Shown piece by piece: positions 16,180-24,864 of a stretch of 42,328 nt of DNA (within the stretch, counting starts at the first letter, position 1; each line of letters opens with the position of its first letter). The notes under the pieces were generated by a model. It ran no database searches. It had not been told where the DNA came from and worked only from the letters and a program-made list of their open reading frames with translations. Made by a program: the position numbers and the translations under genes. The stretch spans positions 1 to 42,328 of the forward strand of contig DAIDJF010000050.1 in NCBI GenBank assembly GCA_027451525.1. Reading direction: 5' to 3'. Source of the DNA: Ktedonobacterales bacterium (GTDB lineage: Bacteria; Chloroflexota; Ktedonobacteria; Ktedonobacterales; Ktedonobacteraceae).

Positions 16180-17481
16180 ATGAAACATTTACGTTCTTTT
16201 ATTACGCCTCCAGCCCTGATTGTTTTTGGGCTGGCACTCTTGATTCGCTTTGTGTATAACGAGACTGTCACAATTGGCTACTACCCTTTACATGACTCCT
16301 TAACATACCAGACTATCGCGCTCAATCTGCTCCATGAGCACTGCTATTGCCTGTTGCCGCATCTAGCAACCGTTGATCGCGCACCACTCTGGCCCTTTGT
16401 AATCGCTGTGATCTATGGGATGCTCGGCCCTCACGATCATATGGTACGGCTCTTTCTCAGTATTCTTGGCTCTGGTACATGTCTGCTCGTCTACTATTTC
16501 GCCAGAGACCTGTTTGGCTCGCGCATTGGCTTGCTGGCAGGTTTGCTCGCGGCGGTCTATCCGTTCCTGTATATTTATGATGGCTGGCTCTACTCCGAGT
16601 CTCTCTATACGTTTCTGCTCTTAGCCTTTTGCTACAGCCTGCTCTTAATGCAGCGCAAACCCCGCTGGTTAGTGATGGTTATCAGTGGTCTGCTGCTCGG
16701 TCTGGTATCGCTCACCCGTCCTAATGGTCCCGCTATCCTCGGCCTCTTTATCCTCTGGGTTGGTGTCATGGGATGGACAAAAGCGATGTCATGGCCCGTT
16801 GCGCTCAGAAGTGCCGTCATTGTTTCGCTCGTGTCCCTTGTCCTGGTCGCCCCCTGGATTATACGCAATTATCGCGTCTCGCATAATCTCATTGGAGTTG
16901 CGACGGGCGATGGCAAAGTCCTGATCGGGGCTTACAATAATGAGATTGCGAACCCGAACTTCCAAAACGGCATTTATTTCGCGACATGGTTTCGCCCAGA
17001 GGAAGCTGTACCCACGTTAGTACAACAATTTCCCGCACAGTGCGCTGCTCCCTGTGAGGTTGCACGCGATGGCGCATACAAAACGGCCGCCCTGCAATGG
17101 ATACGCAACAATATCCAGACCATGCCCAAACTGTTAGGACTACACGCCCTCAATATGTGGCGGATTACCTCGGAAGAAGCCGACCTGCCACTGAATCGCT
17201 TCCCTCATCGCCCTTCATCACAGTTCGTCGTGACAATGATGGTCATTCTCACCCCGATTGTCTTTGCACTTGCCGCACTTGGACTCGTTGCCACATGGCG
17301 ACGCTGGCGCGATCTGCTCTTTATCTACTTTATGCTCCTGATAACGGTCGCGCAAAGCGTCGTTCTCTACGGGATTTCACGCTTCCGCGCCCCTATCGAA
17401 CCTATGCTACTTGTGCTGGCTGCGGGAGCTATCTGGTGGCTCATGACTATCGTCAGCAAGCGCAAGAAAGCAATAGCCTGA
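16180..17481 (+). CDS. GT-C (GT39/ArnT-like) membrane glycosyltransferase
   Basis: A 433-residue polytopic protein with about ten hydrophobic helices. The first extracytoplasmic loop carries the acidic HDS (Asp39) expected of the GT-C catalytic site and is followed by an RAPLWPF block like the RPPLYP of the GT39/GT83 family. These enzymes move sugars from lipid phosphate carriers onto proteins or glycolipids outside the membrane. The ribosome site AAGAGG is close to the ATG (4 nt). It stands alone, with 14 nt to the convergent hydrolase gene. Acceptor and sugar are unknown. Confidence 0.85.
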   Translation: MKHLRSFITPPALIVFGLALLIRFVYNETVTIGYYPLHDSLTYQTIALNLLHEHCYCLLPHLATVDRAPLWPFVIAVIYGMLGPHDHMVRLFLSILGSGTCLLVYYFARDLFGSRIGLLAGLLAAVYPFLYIYDGWLYSESLYTFLLLAFCYSLLLMQRKPRWLVMVISGLLLGLVSLTRPNGPAILGLFILWVGVMGWTKAMSWPVALRSAVIVSLVSLVLVAPWIIRNYRVSHNLIGVATGDGKVLIGAYNNEIANPNFQNGIYFATWFRPEEAVPTLVQQFPAQCAAPCEVARDGAYKTAALQWIRNNIQTMPKLLGLHALNMWRITSEEADLPLNRFPHRPSSQFVVTMMVILTPIVFALAALGLVATWRRWRDLLFIYFMLLITVAQSVVLYGISRFRAPIEPMLLVLAAGAIWWLMTIVSKRKKAIA

Positions 17482-17495
17482 GCAAGCAGCCCATT

Positions 17496-18389
17496 CTATG
17501 CACTGGCATGTTGCACAGTACGCATGATCTCCTCCGCCAGCCGTTCGGGACGTTGCAACGGAATATCATGAATGGTATCGGGCATATACACAACGCGCAC
17601 GGCAGGATTTATAGCCTGGATATGTGCAATACTTTCCTGCCGTGCCCGTAACATCTCCTGGCGCGCAGGATCGCTTATTTCCTGCTCCGCCACCACGATA
17701 GTGGTTGGACAGCGCAACTGCGCATAGAACGAGAGCGTGGGCTGATCCCACATGGCTCCAACAATCTGTAAGTGGTTTTCAAAAATCAGACGTGGTGCAA
17801 CGGTATCATCTTCACGCAACTGCACGATATGCAAGACGATGTCCTCTAACTGTAGCGTCCATTGCTGGCCTAGCGGTCCCCGCTTGTAAAACGAGAGAAA
17901 GGTTTCACGCGGCGTACCAGCAAAACGCGGCGGAGCCAGATCAATCATCGCGCGTTCACGTGACCAGTTTGGGCGCAACGAGAGTTGGCTGTTTGCTCCA
18001 TCGACCAATACCAACGCGCTCACCTGCCCAGCGAAGGTTGCGGCATATTCTAAAGCGACCGCCGCGCCCCACGAATGGCCCACGACCACAGGGTTCACCA
18101 ATCCGAGCGTTTCCACCAGCGCGGCATCATCGGCAATAATCGAGGCAAACTCATAGCCACTATCGGGCTTATCGCTCTCTCCGTGCCCACGCTGATCGAG
18201 CGCAAACACGCTATAGCCTTGAGCGGCGAGCAGAGGCGCAACTAAATCCCAGATACGAGCAGCGGATGCCAGACCATGAATCAGCAAAATAGGAGGAAGA
18301 GCTACATTTGGTAATGTGGGAGACCAGCGACGCACATGGAAACGCAGGCCACGCGCGACGACAAGCATATCAACAGGTTCAAGAGACAT
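17496..18389 (-). CDS. Alpha/beta hydrolase
   Basis: A 297-residue alpha/beta-hydrolase-fold enzyme. Seen: the oxyanion block LIHGLASAARIW (36-47), DQRGHGESD (65-73), the nucleophile elbow GHSWGAA with Ser106, and a C-terminal His in DTIHDIPLQRP. The pattern suits the epoxide hydrolase / haloperoxidase / C-C hydrolase group, and the substrate cannot be told. The open frame reaches 18446, but AAGGAG 11 nt before the ATG at 18389 supports the shorter start. No signal peptide, so cytoplasmic. Confidence 0.9.
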   Translation of the reverse strand: MSLEPVDMLVVARGLRFHVRRWSPTLPNVALPPILLIHGLASAARIWDLVAPLLAAQGYSVFALDQRGHGESDKPDSGYEFASIIADDAALVETLGLVNPVVVGHSWGAAVALEYAATFAGQVSALVLVDGANSQLSLRPNWSRERAMIDLAPPRFAGTPRETFLSFYKRGPLGQQWTLQLEDIVLHIVQLREDDTVAPRLIFENHLQIVGAMWDQPTLSFYAQLRCPTTIVVAEQEISDPARQEMLRARQESIAHIQAINPAVRVVYMPDTIHDIPLQRPERLAEEIMRTVQHASA

Positions 18390-18465
18390 TCTTCGCAAAA
18401 CTCCTTCATTATCGGTGGGGTTGCAGATAACACACCAGTGAGACACTGCACACTATAACCATTCT

Positions 18466-18477
18466 AGCATATATGCT
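18466..18477. promoter_or_regulatory. 12-bp palindrome upstream of the hydrolase
   Basis: AGCATATATGCT at 18466-18477 is a perfect palindrome about 80 nt before the hydrolase start codon, in the only gap between that gene and the terminator at 18506-18547. It could be an operator; a chance AT-rich palindrome is also possible. Confidence 0.3.
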
Positions 18478-18505
18478 ATGCTGGCATGGATAAGGCCATA
18501 CAAAA

Positions 18506-18547
18506 ACGCACTATGCACACCCTTTTCATCAGGGATGCATAGTGCGT
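18506..18547 (-). terminator. Intrinsic terminator of the acidic-tail protein gene
   Basis: ACGCACTATGCA (18506-18517) pairs perfectly with 18536-18547. On the minus strand the stem is followed directly by TTTTT (18502-18506), 48 nt after the stop of the gene at 18595-19095. Confidence 0.85.
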
Positions 18548-18594
18548 CTGCTCAACAAGCTGTATATTAAAAGACCTGAAAAGACCTGAGCAGC

Positions 18595-19095
18595 CTACTC
18601 GTTGTCCAGGTCTTCCGGTTCAAGCTCACTTTCGTCGAATTCGTCGTCTTCGTCCTCATCCAAATACTCCAACTCTTGGAAGTCAGAATAAATGGGAGGC
18701 ACATAATCCTCACGCCGAATTCTGATTGTTGCCTGGATAGTGGGGAATGGTTTCAACCCGCTTAATGCAGCAGGTCCATCCATTTGCGGTTCGGGTACTG
18801 GGCCGCCTTCGCGCACCAGCACTTCCTCTCCCCACGCCATTGACTCGAAACCTAACCGACGCAGGTCCATCACCATACCAGGCCAGGTGTCATCCCCGTC
18901 AACAGCCCACCACTCACGTCCATAAATGCGGACAGGTCGAACACGCAAAGGCCGGTTGAGTTCGCCCAGATTAGCCAGTAGCGGGGTGCGCTTCTTTTCG
19001 GCTTTTTTCACGGCAGGAACCGTCCCTTCTTTTACTAAAGCACTGTACACGTTGCTGCCAGACTGTTCCTCATTTCTGAAGGATGTTTCATCCAT
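18595..19095 (-). CDS. Protein of unknown function with acidic tail
   Basis: A 166-residue soluble protein I do not recognise. The middle (about 48-105) looks folded, with aromatic residues in YGREWWAVDGDDTWPG and MVMDLRRLGFESMAWGEE. The last 30 residues are almost entirely Asp/Glu. The N-terminus is charged with a Lys-rich patch near 30-36. There is no membrane segment or signal. It is a single-gene unit with a clear terminator, divergent from the sensor kinase at 19339. Confidence 0.75.
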   Translation of the reverse strand: MDETSFRNEEQSGSNVYSALVKEGTVPAVKKAEKKRTPLLANLGELNRPLRVRPVRIYGREWWAVDGDDTWPGMVMDLRRLGFESMAWGEEVLVREGGPVPEPQMDGPAALSGLKPFPTIQATIRIRREDYVPPIYSDFQELEYLDEDEDDEFDESELEPEDLDNE

Positions 19096-19223
19096 CCCCC
19101 CTTCTTTAGAACTTTCTCACTATTGCCCACGTGTATATATACCATACCACATATCCCCCCTACTCTGCCAGTGTGCAAAGGCACAAAATTCTTTAAAATT
19201 TCCTTTCATTTACCCTCTACATT

Positions 19224-19239
19224 GTGAAAAAATTTTCAC
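19224..19239. promoter_or_regulatory. GTGAAAA-N2-TTTTCAC inverted repeat
   Basis: A perfect 7-bp inverted repeat with a 2-bp spacer lies 16 bp upstream of the -35 box of the kinase promoter. The position suits an activator, perhaps the NarL-type regulator encoded downstream (autoregulation, inferred). Confidence 0.4.
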
Positions 19240-19255
19240 AGCACTGCATAAATCA

Positions 19256-19284
19256 TTGACAGCTTCATCAAAAACATGCATACT
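19256..19284 (+). promoter_or_regulatory. Promoter of the NarL-type kinase/regulator operon
   Basis: A perfect TTGACA at 19256-19261 is followed after 17 bp by CATACT at 19279-19284, which matches the -10 consensus at four of six positions. The start codon is 54 nt downstream of the -10 box. Confidence 0.7.
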
Positions 19285-19338
19285 GCACACAGGTCATTCT
19301 TGCTCGCTCCACCGCTCTGATGTTCGAGGTAAGATACA

Positions 19339-21252
19339 ATGGGTCAGTCGAGAAGTTCTTTACAGGCATTTTCGGGCACGACAATGCGGCGTCTACGCAA
19401 CACGCCCAGCTATTTCTTCCTGATCTGGCGTTGGACGATGTGGCTTTATGCCCTGGTCGTTATTCTTAACTATGATTATGACCCGCTCCGCCGCAAGATT
19501 GGGATAATTCTGCTTGTGGTTACACTACTCCAAACATTATTTGTCACCCTCTATGCCCCATTCCTTTATATCCTTGTTCCTCGCCTTACTCCCCCCATTC
19601 CTCTTTTTATGCAAAAAACACGACGCATCTCTAAGCGTTCGCGCCCAATGGCAGAGGATGCCGAGGCCGATATCCTGACCCCGCTGGCAAGTACGCGCAA
19701 TGTCTACTGGGATATCATTATCTATAGCATTGATCTCCTTATCTGCGGATTTGCCATGTACTACGGCGGTGCGCTTGGCAATCCGCCCTTCGGAGCAGGC
19801 TCTGTCTTCTACCGCTACGGCATCTCTACCGTTTTTGCCGCCGCCTTTGCCTACCGCTATCGCGGTGGCTTGACAGTGGCCTTAGGCTATAATTTGTTTG
19901 TCATTCTCGGCATCTTTGTACCACCACCAGGAGCCATCCAGCATGTTGCCGATATTATTGATATCCTCGGCTCACTGATCGATGTGCCCCTTGTCGCCCT
20001 TCTTGCAGCCTATGTCGCAACGCTACTCAGCCAATACGCGCAGAGCAAACGCCGCGAACAAGATAATGTGCGCCGTCAGCAGGCCCTCGTGCATGTGAGC
20101 GAAACCTTGTTACGTGGCGCACACGATATCCCCGATATGCTACAAAAGAGCGTTGCTCAGATACGACAAGGTGGTCATTTTCAGCGACTCGCCCTCGCAC
20201 TCTTTGAACTACCTGACGAAGAGCAAACACAGTCTGCACAAGATCATTGGACTATTCATACCTACGCCGAGGATACTATACCGGGCGAATTTCCGATTAC
20301 ACATAACAAGTCGCTTCTGCAAGAGGTAGCGCAACACGGCAAACCGATCATCACATTCGAGCGGCTACCAGAGGGCAATGGGCAATATGGAATAGCTCGC
20401 CTCTACATCCCTTTCTTCAAGGGCAAGCAGGTACAAATGGTTTTAGGCGCGGAAAGTATTCGCCAGACCCACTTTAGCGAACGTCAGGAACGCTTCTTGA
20501 CCATTTCTGGCACCCAATTACTGGTGACCCTCGACAATATTCGTCTGACGGAAGAAACGATCAAACTTGCCGCCGCAGCCGAGCGTGGACGTATCGCACG
20601 TGAAATACACGATGGCATTGCGCAACTTGTCTACATGCTCAGTCTCAGCGCGGAAACCTGCGTGGCCCAGGCCAATCGCATAGCAGAAGCCTCCGAAGAA
20701 GACGCGGAACTGCTCCTCCCATTAGCACAACGCTTGGAAAAACTCGTGACGATCTCAAAACAGGCTCTCTGGGAGACGCGCAACTACATGTTTAACCTCA
20801 AACCATTGATGAGCGGTTCTACAACACTGCCACAGATGCTAAAAAACCAGTTACGCGAGTTTGAGACGATCAGCGGTCTTAGCACACAGCTTGAGGTTAC
20901 TTCAGATGGCGACATTGACGAGGCGCATCTTCATTCACGTCGCTATGCGCAGGTAGGAACCGCCATTTTTCGTATTGTTCAGGAGGCGTTGACGAACGCT
21001 TACAAACACGCTGAAGCGACACGCATTCTCGTCTATCTCGCCCAGTGCCCTACACAGGTAGAGGTCGAAGTGCGTGACAATGGGCATGGACTTCCATCTC
21101 CCACGCAACTACAAGATGCCGCACAAAAGCATCTCTATTCAGGCTACGGCTTACAAGGAATGCGCGAACGGGCCGAAGAACTAGGGGGAACCTTTGAAAT
21201 CACGCAGATACCCGACAGCGGTATCCGCATCTATGCCAGTATTCCTATCTAA
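19339..21252 (+). CDS. Membrane sensor histidine kinase, NarL/LiaS type (GAF + HisKA_3)
   Basis: A 637-residue kinase. About six to seven membrane helices fill the first 230 residues, with a charged loop near 90-115. A GAF-like domain (about 250-405) follows, then HisKA_3 with the dimerisation/phospho-acceptor block REIHDG (His424), and a HATPase_c domain with EALTNAYKHA, VRDNGHGLP and GYGLQGMRERAEELGG. Such kinases sense envelope stress, redox state or ions and act on LuxR-type regulators. GAGG lies 9 nt before the ATG. The cognate regulator follows 40 nt downstream, so they form a pair. Confidence 0.94.
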   Translation: MGQSRSSLQAFSGTTMRRLRNTPSYFFLIWRWTMWLYALVVILNYDYDPLRRKIGIILLVVTLLQTLFVTLYAPFLYILVPRLTPPIPLFMQKTRRISKRSRPMAEDAEADILTPLASTRNVYWDIIIYSIDLLICGFAMYYGGALGNPPFGAGSVFYRYGISTVFAAAFAYRYRGGLTVALGYNLFVILGIFVPPPGAIQHVADIIDILGSLIDVPLVALLAAYVATLLSQYAQSKRREQDNVRRQQALVHVSETLLRGAHDIPDMLQKSVAQIRQGGHFQRLALALFELPDEEQTQSAQDHWTIHTYAEDTIPGEFPITHNKSLLQEVAQHGKPIITFERLPEGNGQYGIARLYIPFFKGKQVQMVLGAESIRQTHFSERQERFLTISGTQLLVTLDNIRLTEETIKLAAAAERGRIAREIHDGIAQLVYMLSLSAETCVAQANRIAEASEEDAELLLPLAQRLEKLVTISKQALWETRNYMFNLKPLMSGSTTLPQMLKNQLREFETISGLSTQLEVTSDGDIDEAHLHSRRYAQVGTAIFRIVQEALTNAYKHAEATRILVYLAQCPTQVEVEVRDNGHGLPSPTQLQDAAQKHLYSGYGLQGMRERAEELGGTFEITQIPDSGIRIYASIPI

Positions 21253-21292
21253 GCATCACAATGCATTTTGGCTATAAGAAACGGAGGCTCCA

Positions 21293-21964
21293 ATGACCAA
21301 AATACGTCTGCTACTGGTTGATGACCACGAGGTTGTACGTCTGGGAATGCGCGCCGCCTTTGAGCTGGAACCCGATATCACCATTGTTGGCGAGGCCAGT
21401 AACGGTGCGGAAGTTATCGCGAAGGTCGGGGTATTAGACCCACAGGTTATTCTCATGGATGTACGCATGGAAAAAGTGAACGGGATTGAGGCGTGTCGCG
21501 AGATTAAAAACCTCGCCCCCCATATCGCCATTTTGATGATTACATCATTCACAGACGAGGAGGCCATGACCGCATCTATCATGGCAGGGGCAAGCGGTTA
21601 CTTGCTCAAAAACGTCAGTCGAGCCGAACTACTGAAAGCTATTCGCGCTGTCGCCTCTGGTCAATCGCTCCTGGACCCCAATGAACACAAACGCACAGTT
21701 GCGCGTCTCATAGCGCAGGATAAACAGCTTACACCGACCATGGGCGAAGAGCTAACCGACCGCGAACGTGAGGTGCTTGGGCTTGTTGCGCGTGGCTATA
21801 CGAATAAGCAGATCGCCGAGAAGCTGATCGTCAGCGAGAAAACGGCGCGCAATCATGTGAGCCATATTCTGGAAAAACTAGGACTGGCACGCCGCAGTGA
21901 GGCCGCCGCATTTGCCGTTGAGCATAAAATTGTGCCGCCGCGCGAGTGGCCTGATAAACAATAA
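21293..21964 (+). CDS. NarL/FixJ-family response regulator
   Basis: A 223-residue transcription regulator. The receiver domain (1-125) shows VDDHE, acceptor Asp56 in ILMDVRM, the TSF switch and LLKN Lys. A LuxR-type helix-turn-helix (about 150-212) has LTDREREVLGLVARGYTNKQIAEKL and SEKTARNHVSHILEKL. GGAGG precedes the ATG. It is the partner of the kinase just upstream. Candidate targets include its own operon, where an inverted repeat lies upstream of the promoter. Confidence 0.96.
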   Translation: MTKIRLLLVDDHEVVRLGMRAAFELEPDITIVGEASNGAEVIAKVGVLDPQVILMDVRMEKVNGIEACREIKNLAPHIAILMITSFTDEEAMTASIMAGASGYLLKNVSRAELLKAIRAVASGQSLLDPNEHKRTVARLIAQDKQLTPTMGEELTDREREVLGLVARGYTNKQIAEKLIVSEKTARNHVSHILEKLGLARRSEAAAFAVEHKIVPPREWPDKQ

Positions 21965-21996
21965 GACTGTTGTATCGCAGATAAAAGGTAGGGCAT

Positions 21997-22794
21997 ATGA
22001 TTGAACCATCGGACCAACAGTATCTTCGTCAGCAGTACAAAAATGCCGCCAATTTGCAGGCACGCATAAGCCTGCATACGCGCTTTAGTACCACAAGCCA
22101 GAACTGGCATCGCTGGGTTTTTGAACTGCTCCAAGGGAAACCTGCCTGTCGGGTCTTAGAGCTTGGCTGCGGTCCTGGCACGCTCTGGCTCAATAATCAA
22201 GAGCGTATCCCCCCCGATTGGCAGATCACGCTCTCCGATTTCTCAGCAGGGATGCTTGACGAAGCACGCACCCATCTGAGCAACGTAGCGCACGCCTTCC
22301 ATTTTGAGCAGATTGACGCGCAAGCCATTCCTTATCCTGATCAGAGTTTCGATATGGTGATTGCCAATCATATGCTCTATCACGTACCTGACCGCGCACG
22401 CGCTCTCGCGGAAATTTATCGTGTTCTCGCGCCAACAGGCTCTCTGTATGCCGCGACGAATACGCGCGCGCATATGCAGGAGATCTGGGATCTCGTCAGA
22501 CAGATTTTTCCGACGTATACTGTAGATCAAGCCTTCAAAGATGCATTTAGCCTGGAAAGTGGCATTGAACAGCTTGAGCGCGTGTTCACCCATGTGATGG
22601 TACATCGCCTGGAAAATGCCCTTGTGATCACTGAGGCGCAACCGCTGATCGCCTACATCAACTCAGGCATCGTGCAGGACATCCTGAACGACGCACAGCA
22701 GCAGAAGCTACGTGCGCTGATCGAAGGTACACTTAAAGAGCAGGGAGCCATCCGCTCTAACACGACCAGCGGTGTGCTGGCAGCACAAAAGTAG
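21997..22794 (+). CDS. Class I SAM-dependent methyltransferase
   Basis: A 265-residue soluble methyltransferase of the UbiE/Methyltransf_11 type. Motif I is VLELGCGPGTLW (about 49-60); a motif II-like acidic loop, the DMVIANHMLYHVPD block (motif IV region) and an EIYRVLAPTGSLY block follow in family order. It starts 32 nt after the regulator stop on the same strand, with AAAGGTAGGG upstream, and is probably the last gene of that operon. The substrate is unknown. Confidence 0.9.
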   Translation: MIEPSDQQYLRQQYKNAANLQARISLHTRFSTTSQNWHRWVFELLQGKPACRVLELGCGPGTLWLNNQERIPPDWQITLSDFSAGMLDEARTHLSNVAHAFHFEQIDAQAIPYPDQSFDMVIANHMLYHVPDRARALAEIYRVLAPTGSLYAATNTRAHMQEIWDLVRQIFPTYTVDQAFKDAFSLESGIEQLERVFTHVMVHRLENALVITEAQPLIAYINSGIVQDILNDAQQQKLRALIEGTLKEQGAIRSNTTSGVLAAQK

Positions 22795-22828
22795 ACACTT
22801 GCCAGCACGAGCTGCGCCTTGAAGCTTG

Positions 22829-24751
22829 TTAGGGAGCGGGCGGATAGATGTTGATATTCCTATAGATGATATCCGCAGGTGTACCATTCGTCGTGGCAAG
22901 CAGGGCAACCCCTCCGCTCGCGTAACTGCTATCCTGAACCTTCACCAGAAAAGTGCCGTTCACATAGAACAGAAAGGTATTCCCCTTTACAATCACTTGT
23001 AGCGTATTTTTCGCGCTCCCTGTTTTGAAAGCAGGTGTAGCCGACCCGCTTTGCAAGACAATCGTATCAAAAGGATTGCTGAAATCTTTCGAGGCTGTAA
23101 TCTGATAGTTGCCCTGATTGTCTACCGCGAACAGGTAGCCAGAAAACACGCCGAGAATGCTGCTTTTGTTGACACGGAAAAACACGCCGCCCGACTGCCC
23201 GCTATTAATCGCCATATCGACAGTAATTGTGGCATCTTGGTAGCTATGCCCAGATTCCAGGCAACCATGAAAATTGATCAGATTGACGCCTTCCGTGACA
23301 TGATAACCGTCATTCTGGAAGGCGCAATGACTGTCCTGGTCCCAGTTCGCGGCTTGCGTTACAGCACTATTGGCATTATTCAAAGGGTCGCTATAGCTGG
23401 TTGCCCCCGCCGTAGCCGTTTGGATCACACCAGCGGTTGCTTCTGCCTGGGCTTGAGCAGTTGCCGTCAGGCCCGCAATAGCGGTTGCCGTCGCATTTTG
23501 GGCCTGAGCAGTTGCCGCCGCCGCCTGGGCCTGGGCGGTCGCTGTCAGGTTAGGCGTTGCACCGGGCGTCGTGGCATGTGAGATGGTCGCGGTATTGCCC
23601 GACTGTCCTCCAGGCACAATGCCTCCTGGATGGTTGTATGTCAATAAGACATAGGTAATTGGCCCTATAACAGCAAGAAGGACCAAAAGCGCAATAACCG
23701 TTACCACTCGGAATTGAGCCTGCTCAGATGATGGGCGGCGTCTTGGAGAACGTGCCAGTGGCACCGATACGTCCCGTCCAGAGCCATCGCGTGACGTAGA
23801 CCCAAGGCGCGGCGTGGATACAACCACAGGAGCAGGAGGATGTACGACTAAGGTTGGCGTGTCGGGAGCCCCCTGAGATAGCACAGGAATGCCCTGCAAC
23901 AGCAATCCACCATCTGAAGCTCGGCTGGTTGTCGCACGGCAAAATGCTTCTGCTAATGTCTTGCCGCTCGCATAGCGGAGAGTAGGCTGTTTTTCCAGTG
24001 CTCTTAGAACCACACGATCTACCAGCGGCGGGACTGACGCCACAAAACTGCTTGGCAAAGGGGGAAGTTTGTTGACATGCATCGCAACCAGGGCAATCTG
24101 GTTCTCCGCCACAAAAGGCAGCCGCCCGGTCACCATTTCAAACAATAAAACCCCTAACGAATAGAGGTCGCTCAACTCGTTTGCGCGCTGGTGCGGCTCA
24201 AACAGTTCTGGCGCGACATAATCAACCGTACCAAGCACACTCCCTGTTGTGGTCAGTTGTGTTGCGTCCGAAGAGGCACGCGCAATCCCAAAATCAGACA
24301 GATAGCTGTTACCATTGACATCGAGCAGAATATTTGAGGATTTAATATCGCGGTGAATAATGCCGCGTGTGTGAATATAATCGAGCGCGTCGGCAATTTC
24401 ACGCAGGTAGCGACACGCTTCCGCGAGAGGTAGCGGGCTACGTCGCAGGCGCGCACGTAGTGTTCCCCCCGGCATAAAGGGCATCACGATATAATATAAT
24501 AGGACACCATCAACCCAACTTTCTCCTGTATCATAAATCGCCATCAAATGAGGATGACGCAGGCTTTCCATTAATTGCGCTTCACGGATAAAACGGTGCA
24601 ACAATTCTTCATCATCGCGTTTGAAAACCTTGATAGCAACTTCGCGCTCCATTTTAGTGTCATAGCCACGATAGACGTTTGCCATGCCACCTTTACCAAC
24701 AAGCTGCTGTAGTTGGTAGCGGTCGAGGGTCACACCCTCCAAGCTAGCCAT
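22829..24751 (-). CDS. Transmembrane Ser/Thr protein kinase with exported jelly-roll-like domain
   Basis: A 640-residue Hanks-type (PknB-like) receptor kinase. Kinase domain about 10-275: Gly loop GKGGMANVY (19-27), Lys41 in VAIKVF, HRDIKSSN with Asp135, SDFG with Asp153, and VAPELF. A basic Ser/Pro linker leads to one membrane helix (about 347-371), then an extracytoplasmic Ala-Thr-Gln-rich repeat linker (about 390-435) and a C-terminal beta-rich domain (about 440-640) resembling DUF1080/LamG-type lectin folds. GGAG 6 nt before the ATG at 24751 fixes the start; the frame opens at 24763. It probably senses a surface glycan (inference). Confidence 0.93.
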   Translation of the reverse strand: MASLEGVTLDRYQLQQLVGKGGMANVYRGYDTKMEREVAIKVFKRDDEELLHRFIREAQLMESLRHPHLMAIYDTGESWVDGVLLYYIVMPFMPGGTLRARLRRSPLPLAEACRYLREIADALDYIHTRGIIHRDIKSSNILLDVNGNSYLSDFGIARASSDATQLTTTGSVLGTVDYVAPELFEPHQRANELSDLYSLGVLLFEMVTGRLPFVAENQIALVAMHVNKLPPLPSSFVASVPPLVDRVVLRALEKQPTLRYASGKTLAEAFCRATTSRASDGGLLLQGIPVLSQGAPDTPTLVVHPPAPVVVSTPRLGSTSRDGSGRDVSVPLARSPRRRPSSEQAQFRVVTVIALLVLLAVIGPITYVLLTYNHPGGIVPGGQSGNTATISHATTPGATPNLTATAQAQAAAATAQAQNATATAIAGLTATAQAQAEATAGVIQTATAGATSYSDPLNNANSAVTQAANWDQDSHCAFQNDGYHVTEGVNLINFHGCLESGHSYQDATITVDMAINSGQSGGVFFRVNKSSILGVFSGYLFAVDNQGNYQITASKDFSNPFDTIVLQSGSATPAFKTGSAKNTLQVIVKGNTFLFYVNGTFLVKVQDSSYASGGVALLATTNGTPADIIYRNINIYPPAP

Positions 24752-24864
24752 ACGTTTCTCCAAAAAACGAAACTTTTTCTCTTAGAAAACATTCTTTACT
24801 TATAATACGTAGGCCATTATACAAAGTCTAGCGCACAATGCCTTCTCAATTGTTTAGGCTAATA

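Noticed and set aside
18571..18590. Two adjacent AAGACCTGA copies after the acidic-tail gene
   Set aside because: Only two short units and no conserved role; probably chance or slippage.
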